Of a stretch of 48,008 nt of DNA, positions 27,144-33,412 are shown in pieces. Made by a program: the position numbers and the translations under genes. Source of the DNA: an uncultured Mycoplasmatota bacterium (GTDB taxonomy: Bacteria > Bacillota_I > Bacilli_A > RF39 > UBA660); NCBI GenBank assembly GCA_947646095.1, contig CANSFI010000014.1, forward strand, positions 1-48,008, given 5' to 3'. How positions within the stretch are numbered: position 1 is the first letter of the stretch; each line of letters opens with the position of its first letter. The notes under the pieces were generated by a model. That model saw nothing but the letters and a program-made list of their open reading frames with translations, searched no databases and was not told where the DNA came from.

Positions 27144-27767
27144 TCACTTTCTTTTAAATTCTTGTATTGGTATGTCATCAATCTTTGGAAAAGTTGTTTG
27201 AGATAAAAGCCAGTCACTATATTTTTTTAATTCCTCTTCATTTCTTTTATCGACAATAATACCCAATATCGTTTCAAAATCATTACTTAACAAATAATCA
27301 ATAATATCTTTCATATTACTATTAGAATTTTTTAAATTTCTAATTAATTCTATATATTTTTTATATTCTTCCCCCTCATTTTCTCTCGTATAAAAACTTC
27401 TTGGCTGATTCGTTATATTTACAATATACTCAGGCTCAAATTCTTCAATAGGAATAGCATACTCTGGAATAGGAAATTTTTCACCATTTAACTCATAAAA
27501 TCCAAATCCACTATATTTTTCTAGTATATCTTCTGGTATATTTGCCGTCATAAATAGAATATAATTGTCATTTGCTTTTTCATAACTACCATCTTTCCCT
27601 AAATTAAAATAATATGTAGCAAATTCATTATATCTAAAAAAATGAACATATTCCTTTTCTTCTTGATATTTATGGGTGTTTAATATAGAATTATCAAATT
27701 TTTCGTTTTTCTTATTTAAATATTTATTAATTACTTCTTGTAATTTAATACAACGATATACTCTCAT
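27144..27767 (-). CDS. Unknown cassette 5 cargo protein
   Basis: A 207-residue soluble protein. MRVYRCIKLQEVINKYL, then NTHKYQEEKEYVHFFRYNEFATYYF and EKANDNYILFMTANIPEDILEKYSGFGFY resemble hypothetical proteins of clostridial mobile regions. The YRC...YVHFF arrangement is vaguely ADP-ribosyltransferase-like, but I cannot name a family. A helical C-terminal half follows. It lies 14 nt after DUF6870 copy 4 and 5 nt before abandoned start S4. Confidence 0.6.
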   Translation of the reverse strand: MRVYRCIKLQEVINKYLNKKNEKFDNSILNTHKYQEEKEYVHFFRYNEFATYYFNLGKDGSYEKANDNYILFMTANIPEDILEKYSGFGFYELNGEKFPIPEYAIPIEEFEPEYIVNITNQPRSFYTRENEGEEYKKYIELIRNLKNSNSNMKDIIDYLLSNDFETILGIIVDKRNEEELKKYSDWLLSQTTFPKIDDIPIQEFKRK

Positions 27768-27781
27768 ATTTTTACCTCCAT

Positions 27782-28057
27782 TTATCTATATAAATTTTCT
27801 AAACCCCTGGTTAAACAATCTTCTGCAGTTTTATCAGTGTCAGAAAATCTCATTCTGACTAATTTACCATTAACCTTAAATATATAAGGATTCTTAACTT
27901 TCATTAAAAACTCTAATATTCTTTCATTACTAGGCTTTCTCTTATCTATCTTTATAGAACTTATTTCATCTACATCATCTAATGATACATCTTCCAGTTT
28001 CACGCTTTTGCGTCTTTTTAGTTTTTCTTCTAATTCTTTTAAATTATGTTTATTCAT
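27782..28057 (-). CDS. DUF6870-like small protein, copy 4 (intact)
   Basis: 91 residues from ATG 28057 (SD GGGGCGTG). It reads MNKHNLKELEEKLKRRKSVKLEDVSLDDVDEISSI in outline, then KNPYIFKVNGKLVRMRFSDTDKTAEDCLTRGLENLYR. It is full length compared with copy 1. It follows the broken DUF1016 gene with a conserved promoter between them, so it and the cargo can be expressed although the upstream gene is dead. Confidence 0.75.
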   Translation of the reverse strand: MNKHNLKELEEKLKRRKSVKLEDVSLDDVDEISSIKIDKRKPSNERILEFLMKVKNPYIFKVNGKLVRMRFSDTDKTAEDCLTRGLENLYR

Positions 28058-28076
28058 AAAATCACGCCCCAAACTA

Positions 28077-28105
28077 ATTATATATTTTAATATAATTAAT
28101 GTTAA
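28077..28105 (-). promoter_or_regulatory. Promoter of DUF6870 copy 4
   Basis: Minus-strand TTAACA (28100-28105), 17-bp spacer, TATAAT (28077-28082), with the same flanks (TTGCACATTTAACA...TATAATTAG) as copy 1. Confidence 0.75.
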
Positions 28106-28155
28106 ATGTGCAATTCTATATAAATTCTTTAAATATTGAAATCACTTCGGTATTG

Positions 28156-29231
28156 TTACTCATCATTTTTACCTTCATTTGCTAACTCATACAATTCTTT
28201 TTCATCTCTAATTATTTTGATTAATTCCTCTTTTGTTGGCAAATATGTTAAATATTTGGAGGCATAAACATTTTTAACATTATCACCTAAAGTCATTTCT
28301 ACCACTGCATCATCTTTATCTGCACATAATGATATTCCTATTGGTTCATTTTCCCCATCTATCATCTGTGTTTTCTTATAATAATTTACATACATCTGCA
28401 TTTGTCCAATATCTTGGTGAGTTAACTTGCCTATCTTTAAATCAATTATTACAAAACACTTTGCTAACCTATTATAGAATATCAAATCAGGATAATAATA
28501 TTCTGCTCCTATTTTAATTCTCTGCTGACTGGCAACATAAGAAAAACCTCGCCCAAGTTCAAGTAGAAATTCTGTTAAATGTGATAATAATGCATGCTCT
28601 AAATCTGTTTCTAGATAATTTTTATTTTCTTTTAATCCTGCAAATTCAAATATATAAGGAGATTTTAATAATTCCTCTGGGTCTTTCTCAATTAACTGAT
28701 TTTTAGAGTTTTCAATAATTTTATTTTTATCTGGAGATATTAAATATCTGTCATATAGCTTTGTATTTATTTGTCTACGCAACTCTCTACATCCCCAATT
28801 AGACTTAATTGATTCATTCTCATAAAAATCTCTTTCTTCTTTTCTGTCAATTTTAATCAGTTCTTGGAAATGAGCCCAAGACAATTCGGTCGACACTGTC
28901 GACCATATTGGATACATTTCATAAAATCTTCGCATTCTTCTAATACTAACAGCTGAAAAACCACTTCCAAATTCATTAGTTAACTTAGAAGATAAAACAT
29001 CAATTACTTTTTTCCATAACTTGCTTTTGTACTATTTTCAGATAACTCATAAGTTATTTTTCCTACATACCAATAAACTTCTGTCATTGTAGTATCAATA
29101 TGTTTGAACATTTTTTCCTTAGCAACTATTATCTTATTTCGTATATTTTGATAAATATCTTCAACATCTATTAATTCATTTTCGTTATTTACTATCATTT
29201 CATTTTTCTTTTTCAATATTATCACCTTCAT
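28156..29231 (-). pseudogene. DUF1016 (YhcG-type PDDEXK nuclease) gene, frameshifted
   Basis: The N-terminal DUF1016_N part (29004-29231: KMFKHIDTTMTEVYWYVGKITYELSEN) and the C-terminal nuclease part (28156-28935: YPDLIFYNRLAKCFVIIDLKIG, a PD-(D/E)xK core) lie in different frames. At about 29004-29010 the run reads GG plus six A. Seven A would join the frames as SYGKKVIDVLSSKLTNEFG, the expected family sequence. YhcG proteins are mobile-element-associated nucleases. It occupies the RhuM position in cassette 5. A homopolymer sequencing error or phase variation cannot be excluded. Confidence 0.82.
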
Positions 29232-29260
29232 TTCATAATTTATTAGATAGGAGTTGCAAC

Positions 29261-29479
29261 GTCGTAATCACCTTACTAATTCCTATAACAAATATTATTA
29301 AAATCACTATATTTTTATCATTTTCAAGTGATTTTAGCACTTTCTTTATTAAAATATGCAAGATCTAAAATCGTTCAATTCCTTTATTTATAAGGGTTTG
29401 TTTGAGGGTCGCAATAAATCGTAATCAGCCAGTTGATTACACTTTTATTAAGAACATTTTCTTTGTCAGAATTATTCAT
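29261..29479 (-). repeat. Cassette junction S5 with type I leader and divergent start
   Basis: Leader blocks as in S3 (TCGTAATCACC outer repeat with a GTTGCAACG flank, ATCTTGCATATTTT, CCCTTATAAATAAAGG). The core is CAACTGG (29429-29434). The inner repeat here carries GGTCGCAAT before AAATCGTAATCA, echoing the GTTGCAACG before the outer repeat, so the two repeats of one leader covary. The start-codon side is unlike the others. Confidence 0.82.
29384..29479 (-). pseudogene. Abandoned rbgA start S5 (31 codons), different N-terminal extension
   Basis: SD AAGGAAGTG, then MNNSDKENVLNKSVINW followed by LITIYCDPQTNPYK and stop. INW and LITI are as at the other junctions, but the preceding residues differ. 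This shows that only the INW core is fixed and the N-terminal extension is element-specific. It lies 15 nt after the GNAT stop. Confidence 0.75.
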
Positions 29480-29494
29480 TAAAATCACTTCCTT

Positions 29495-30019
29495 TTATTT
29501 TGTTTTACTATAATATTCAACTCCAGAATATGTTCCATCTTTATTTAATCTTCTATTTGCAATATAACCATCCTTATTGAACCCTGCTTTCTCCATTACT
29601 TTAGATGATTGTTTATTTAATTCATTACAAGAACATTCTACCAAATAATAACCACTATCAAGTAAATAATCAGATACCGCTTTTAATGCTTCGCTAGCAT
29701 ATCCATTGCCCCAATAATCATATCTAACAACATATCCAACATTACAATAATTATGTTTTTTATTTACTGTATTTACTGAAATATTCCCAATTGTTATATT
29801 ATTCTCTTTTAAAACAATTGACCATCTTTCATATTTAGATTCTTCTACTTCAGTCATACAATTTTTAATATATTCATTTTCTTCATCTTTTGTTAAATTA
29901 GGAAATGGGATATATGTATGCAATCTATCATCATGTAATATTTCATAAAAAGCATCAATATCACTTTCGTTATATCTTCTTAGAATTAACCTCTCTGTCT
30001 CTATTTTAGGACTTAACAT
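29495..30019 (-). CDS. GNAT acetyltransferase (RimJ/RimL type), cassette 6 cargo
   Basis: About 174 residues from ATG 30019 (an in-frame GTG at 30028 is the alternative). PKIETERLILRRYNESDIDAFYEIL at the start, GNISVNTVNKKHNYCNVGYVVRYDYWGNGYASEALKAVSDYLL with the acetyl-CoA loop, and VECSCNELNKQSSKVMEKAGFNKDG are characteristic of the RimJ/RimL-like GNAT branch. Substrates in this branch include ribosomal proteins, spermidine and antibiotics, and none can be assigned. It is cassette cargo preceding junction S5. Confidence 0.88.
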   Translation of the reverse strand: MLSPKIETERLILRRYNESDIDAFYEILHDDRLHTYIPFPNLTKDEENEYIKNCMTEVEESKYERWSIVLKENNITIGNISVNTVNKKHNYCNVGYVVRYDYWGNGYASEALKAVSDYLLDSGYYLVECSCNELNKQSSKVMEKAGFNKDGYIANRRLNKDGTYSGVEYYSKTK

Positions 30020-30038
30020 ATTTCCCACTACTACTTTT

Positions 30039-30147
30039 TTATCTATATAAATTTTTCAATACATTTGTAAGACAATCTTCGGCTGTATTATCTGTATCAG
30101 AAAAAGTCATTCTCACTAGCTTTCATTTACTTTAAATACATATTAAT
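30039..30147 (-). pseudogene. DUF6870-like copy 5, C-terminal fragment
   Basis: Minus strand codes for a VFKVN start, then after a 1-nt loss (AATGAAAGC for AATGGAAAGC) LVRMTFSDTDNTAEDCLTNVLKNLYR and stop. The first two thirds of the gene are missing. It lies 20 nt before the GNAT ATG, the same place DUF6870 genes hold before the other cargoes. Confidence 0.75.
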
Positions 30148-30173
30148 GTATGATCTTTTCTTTATGATTTAAG

Positions 30174-30491
30174 CTATAACATATTCTCTTCAATAATTTC
30201 TAAATAATATTTTTCATATTCTTCGCTTAATTTTACATTTATGTTTTTTAAATAATTTAGTAATTTATAATATGTTTCTTTTATCTCTAATCCATACCAA
30301 TAAGTTAAATCTATAAGATTATCTAAAACTTTTTCTATTTCTATTTCATTTTTTATTTTATTATCTATTATATACTCAATATTTTCTTTTTCTAATGCCA
30401 GTTTTTGTTTTTGAAGTTGTCCAAGTTCTTTCATTGGCACTTTTAAACTAGAAACTAACTCATCTATTATCTTTTGTTCATCATTATTCAT
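30174..30491 (-). CDS. Small helical protein coupled to RhuM3
   Basis: About 105 residues from ATG 30491 (GGTG six nt upstream; ATG 30503 is possible). It is all-helical and charged (DEQKIIDELVSSLKVPMKELGQLQKQKLALEKENIEYI), with a Trp/Tyr patch LIDLTYWYGLEIKETYYKLL. It overlaps the end of RhuM3 by 8 nt, so it is translationally coupled and may be a RhuM partner. No comparable gene follows RhuM1 or RhuM2. Unrecognised. Confidence 0.6.
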   Translation of the reverse strand: MNNDEQKIIDELVSSLKVPMKELGQLQKQKLALEKENIEYIIDNKIKNEIEIEKVLDNLIDLTYWYGLEIKETYYKLLNYLKNINVKLSEEYEKYYLEIIEENML

Positions 30492-31485
30492 AATCAACAC
30501 CATTATTATTAGGTAGTGACTCCATCATTAAATCAAAATCACTTTGTAATTCCTTCATTTCTCTTTCACGATAAATTTCAAATTCTTTTTCTGCTTTTTC
30601 TATTGACTCTTCATGAGATATTTTTCCATTTCCTTCAAGTAATTTTCTTCTATTAAGCAATATTTGATTGTCCAATTCCTCTACCCAATCTGCCATTTTC
30701 ATGATTCTTTGTTCTAATGCTTGCAATTCAGCATAATCTAAAAATTGAGATACTAATAAATTAAGTCTTTGTAGTTCAATTTCTGATAAATAATTTTTAG
30801 CAATTTTTACATCATCTATTGTAACATAATCACCTTTAAAGTTAGTCATACCAACATAAGGTTTCTCATTATCTACCCTTTCATATATAAGTTCTGCTGC
30901 AGTGTGTTCATGAACTGCAAAATGTAACTTGTTTTGAACGGTTGCAAAAAATTTTTTTGTTATATCACTTCTAGGATTATAATCAATACTGGTTGCATAA
31001 ATATCAGTAACCTGCTGATAGAAATTTCTTTCGCTTGAGCGAATATCTCTGATTCTCTGTAAAAGTTCTCTAAAGTATCTATTTCCACCTTGTTTTAACC
31101 TTTCATCATCCATAGCAAATCCTTTTTGAATATATTCGTGAAGTCTTTGAGTGGCCCATATTCTAAATCGAACTGCTACTTCTGATTGAACTCGATATCC
31201 TAAAGCAATTATCATATCAAGATTATAATGATCAATATTTCTTTTTACTTTTCGATTACCTTCTTTTTGAACTAACAAGAAATTCTTGTGAGTTGAAACA
31301 TCTTGTAATTCTCCATCTTCATAAATCTTTTTAATGTGTAAACTGATATTTTGTTGTGTTGTTTTATAAATACTTGCTATATGATTTTGAGTTAACCAAA
31401 TGTCTTCATCAATAAATTTTACACTCACTTTTGTAGTTCCATCTTTATCTTCGTATATCATTACATCGTTATCTTTTTTATTCAT
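30484..31485 (-). CDS. RhuM-family protein, cassette 6 (intact, divergent)
   Basis: A 333-residue RhuM-like protein: VSVKFIDEDIWLTQNHIASIYKTTQQNISLHIKKIYEDGEL at the N-terminus, then NLDMIIALGYRVQSEVAVRFRIWATQRLHEYIQKGF, RDIRSSERNFYQQVTDIYA, LHFAVHEHTAAELIYERVDNEKPYVGMTNF and LLVSQFLDYAELQALEQ. It shares the whole architecture with RhuM1 but is clearly more distant than RhuM1 is from RhuM2. It follows a type II leader with SD GGAGG. The ORF is intact. Confidence 0.88.
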   Translation of the reverse strand: MNKKDNDVMIYEDKDGTTKVSVKFIDEDIWLTQNHIASIYKTTQQNISLHIKKIYEDGELQDVSTHKNFLLVQKEGNRKVKRNIDHYNLDMIIALGYRVQSEVAVRFRIWATQRLHEYIQKGFAMDDERLKQGGNRYFRELLQRIRDIRSSERNFYQQVTDIYATSIDYNPRSDITKKFFATVQNKLHFAVHEHTAAELIYERVDNEKPYVGMTNFKGDYVTIDDVKIAKNYLSEIELQRLNLLVSQFLDYAELQALEQRIMKMADWVEELDNQILLNRRKLLEGNGKISHEESIEKAEKEFEIYREREMKELQSDFDLMMESLPNNNGVDYE

Positions 31486-31504
31486 TTTTTACCTCCTTAT
31501 ATTT

Positions 31505-31625
31505 GCATTTTATTCCAAATATGTAAAAACTTATTTAAACAAAGTCTTTATTTATAAGTCTTTGATAATGGTTTTCCATATATCCCGATACCACAGTTTA
31601 TATTTGCCCTATTTTGTTGATTACT
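31505..31625 (-). repeat. Cassette junction S6 with type II leader
   Basis: Minus strand: CAACAAAATAGGGCAAATAT matches the NRQNRANI codons of S2. It continues AAACTG, TGGTATCGGGATATATGG and ACTTATAAATAAAG as in S2. No ATG is preserved in frame with these codons; instead the upstream phosphatase remnant reads into it. This is the rightmost recognisable junction. Confidence 0.7.
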
Positions 31626-32160
31626 ATTGTCAATTCATCTAATATTTCTTTGAATTCTATATAATTTATTTTATTTTCTACATAACCGACATATCCAACA
31701 ACATAATCTATGTGACCATATACGTCAAATTCGTTACATAATTTTATATTTTCAAGAACTTCTTTAAAATATTTTAAATATGCTTCTCTTCTTGATAATC
31801 CCTCAAAAAAACTTTTGTCCATCGCCATATCTTTTTTGCATATTATATGTGATGCTCCTATAATAAAATCGAATGGATATTTATTGACAATTGTTTTAAC
31901 TTTTTTTATGATATCTGGTTGTAATCATATTTCAATTGCAAAATTCGTTTTTAATACTGAATCATTTTTATATTTTAATATTCTTCTCTATATTTTGATA
32001 TGTCTAAAGTTTTTAATTTTGTTTCTAGTCCTGTATAATCATCCCAATGTTCAGTAAACGTAATCTCATCAACACCTTTTTGTTTTCCTATGTTAATATA
32101 ATCCTCATATCTAGATATTCCATCATGTGAAATATTGGTATGTAAATGACAATCTTTCAT
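31598..32160 (-). pseudogene. PHP-domain (histidinol-phosphatase-like) pseudogene
   Basis: The N-terminal part starts at ATG 32160 (MKDCHLHTNISHDG), with the PHP metal motif CHLHTN and VDEITFTEHWDDY. The C-terminal part has IIGASHIIC and DVYGHIDYVVGYVG. Between them are a TAA (TTA-to-TAA after KYREEY), a 1-nt loss in an A run, and a TGA replacing Gly before LQPDIIKK. It also lacks the normal C-terminus and runs into junction S6. These lesions mark it as dead, probably the remnant of an older cassette. Confidence 0.85.
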
Positions 32161-32161
32161 A

Positions 32162-32569
32162 TTAATCATTCTTCCCTTCTTTTTTATAATCATAATTCCA
32201 TAAACTCAATTTACCATTTACTTCTATTGGCTCTATTTTTTCTATATTTTCTATTTTAAACCCATATCCAATCCATTCATTATTTTTTATAATATTGGAA
32301 TACACTAATGAATTTTTCTTTTTTAACATTTTTCTAGAATTATCATCAATACTTATACAATCTGTTATATCAGCTTTAGCGATAATACAACCTTTTGGGT
32401 ATTCTAAATTATATTTCTTAAATTTTTCCATTGCCTTTTTATCTACCCCTTTGCCAGCATGGATTATTATTGGTCCACGATAATTTGTTTTCCAAGTTCT
32501 AAATTCATATTCTTTTATGCCTTCTGCTATTAAAGATGCAAAGGGCTGTTTTATTGTTATAACTTTCAT
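32162..32569 (-). CDS. ASCH-domain protein
   Basis: A 135-residue protein with the ASCH hallmark GIKEYEFRTW (GxKxxExR) near residues 17-26, after VITIKQPFASLIAE, and then YRGPIIIHAGKGVDKKAM and GCIIAKADITDCISI. ASCH domains are PUA-like, bind RNA or modified nucleosides, and some hydrolyse N4-acetylcytidine. It overlaps or abuts the dead PHP gene (stop 32162, ATG 32160). The ORF is intact. It may be cargo of the oldest cassette. Confidence 0.85.
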   Translation of the reverse strand: MKVITIKQPFASLIAEGIKEYEFRTWKTNYRGPIIIHAGKGVDKKAMEKFKKYNLEYPKGCIIAKADITDCISIDDNSRKMLKKKNSLVYSNIIKNNEWIGYGFKIENIEKIEPIEVNGKLSLWNYDYKKEGKND

Positions 32570-32588
32570 ATCACTATTACCTTCTTAC

Positions 32589-32762
32589 TTATTTCGTTTT
32601 ATATAAATTTAAAACCATATTTTTATCTAATTCTATTTTTCCATATTCTGTTACAAAATGCTCTTTAAAATCAAATATATCTTTATAAAATTTTAATGAA
32701 TATTTCATATCTAAAACAGCTAATTCATTTATAATACTTACTAAGCTCATTTTAGTTATCAT
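32589..32762 (-). pseudogene. Truncated VOC (glyoxalase/bleomycin-resistance) protein
   Basis: A 57-codon ORF: MITKMSLVSIINELAVLDMKY, cut short here, continues SLKFYKDIFDFKEHFVTEYGKIEL. The V-x-D-x-x-x-S-L-x-F-Y-x-D pattern is the usual start of VOC-fold proteins of 110-130 residues. It stops after KNMVLNLYKTK, so only the first beta-alpha-beta half remains. The region upstream to lepB (32763-32870) is AT-rich with a TATAAT (about 32795) that could be its promoter. Confidence 0.65.
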
Positions 32763-32870
32763 TTCAACACAGTTTTAATATTTAAAATATTTATAACTCA
32801 ATTATAACACAACCATTATATTATTAAAAATAACAGATTTTAAAATTTGGAATTTTTTTATTAAGAAATT

Positions 32871-32893
32871 AAAAAAAACGTCTAAGCGTTTTT
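32871..32893 (-). terminator. Weak terminator after lepB
   Basis: AAAAACG and CGTTTTT pair around a 6-nt loop, followed by T. The stop codon of lepB lies in the loop. It has only two G-C pairs. It would reduce read-through from the rplS-lepB operon into the cassette array. Confidence 0.5.
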
Positions 32894-33379
32894 AATAATT
32901 CCAATCTTATTTAATGGCCATATTCTTAAATTAGTAGTTCCTAAAATATCTTTTTTATTTATTAAACCAATAATTCTACTATCAGTAGAATTGTTTCTAT
33001 TATCTCCTAAAACAAAGTAATAATCCTTTGGAATTTTAGAATATCCTAAATCTTTTAAATTAAAATCATTTGTTTCTAAAGATAACTTATCATCTACTTT
33101 TATCCCATTAACATAAAGATTATTATTTTTATATTCAAGTGTTTCTCCAGGAAGCCCAATAATTCTTTTAACTAGTTTATCATCATTATATTTTAAAATA
33201 ACAATATCAAATCTTTTGAAGTTTTTTTTATATTTTTTTAAAATTAAAATTTGTTTATCTTCTAGTGTTGGATACATAGACATTCCATCAACTTGTACTG
33301 GGGTTATGATAAATGTTCTAATTAATAAAGCAATAACTATTACTATAACATATGGTATGACACTCTTAATATATTTCAT
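32882..33379 (-). CDS. lepB: Signal peptidase I (bacterial P-type)
   Basis: 165 residues with one N-terminal membrane anchor (about 6-26). The catalytic Ser is in VDGMSMYPTL and the general-base Lys in KLVKRIIGLPGETL. GDNRNNSTDSR closes the active site. Ser/Lys dyad and size match SipS-type enzymes, unlike the Ser/His SipW-type enzymes in the surface operon of this window. It cleaves Sec signal peptides outside the membrane. The start lies just after the rplS hairpin and lacks a clear Shine-Dalgarno. In many Firmicutes the next gene would be rbgA; here the cassette array intervenes. Confidence 0.95.
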   Translation of the reverse strand: MKYIKSVIPYVIVIVIALLIRTFIITPVQVDGMSMYPTLEDKQILILKKYKKNFKRFDIVILKYNDDKLVKRIIGLPGETLEYKNNNLYVNGIKVDDKLSLETNDFNLKDLGYSKIPKDYYFVLGDNRNNSTDSRIIGLINKKDILGTTNLRIWPLNKIGIIKNA

Positions 33380-33380
33380 T

Positions 33381-33412
33381 TAATAAAAATAAGACTTACT
33401 ATACAGTCTTAT
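33381..33412 (-). terminator. Hairpin between rplS and lepB (terminator/attenuator)
   Basis: ATAAGACT and AGTCTTAT form an 8-bp stem around an 8-nt loop, followed by TTTTTATT. It overlaps the rplS stop and ends only a few nt before the lepB ATG, so it may limit lepB expression relative to L19. Confidence 0.75.

Larger units (their letters stand above)
20607..32881 (-). mobile_element. Tandem cassette array integrated at the 5' end of rbgA
   Basis: About 12 kb between lepB and rbgA, genes adjacent in many Firmicutes. Junction cores (minus-strand AACTGG or a variant) at about 20607, 22695, 23460, 24857, 27103, 29429 and 31594 cut it into cassettes of roughly 2.09, 0.77, 1.40, 2.25, 2.33 and 2.16 kb, plus a decayed right remnant. 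In minus orientation each cassette starts with a conserved leader. It then carries a RhuM, BRO-N or DUF1016 gene (or YdcF), usually a DUF6870-like gene and a cargo gene. It ends with an SD-ATG stretch coding Asn-Arg-Gln-Asn...Ile-Asn-Trp. All genes point the same way as rbgA. No integrase, transposase or relaxase is present. The right boundary is not marked by a recognisable junction, so 32881 is set by the end of lepB. Confidence 0.8.

Noticed and set aside
22528-29479. CRISPR array, because of repeated elements at intervals
   Set aside because: Repeats are about 150-200 bp, spacing is 0.8-2.3 kb with genes between, and no cas genes are present.
22528-31625. Integron attC sites
   Set aside because: The junctions lack the long imperfect inverted repeat of attC, they carry coding starts of a host gene, and no IntI is present. 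Only the analogy of cassette accumulation holds.
20607-32881. A classical prophage or ICE, suggested by BRO-N, RhuM and dCMP deaminase genes
   Set aside because: There are no structural, packaging, replication, relaxase or integrase genes, and the region is divided by repeated rbgA-start junctions into short cassettes.
32882-33379. lepB as part of the SipW system
   Set aside because: It has the Ser/Lys dyad of general bacterial signal peptidases, not the Ser/His arrangement of the SipW-type enzymes at 42.2 and 46.5 kb.
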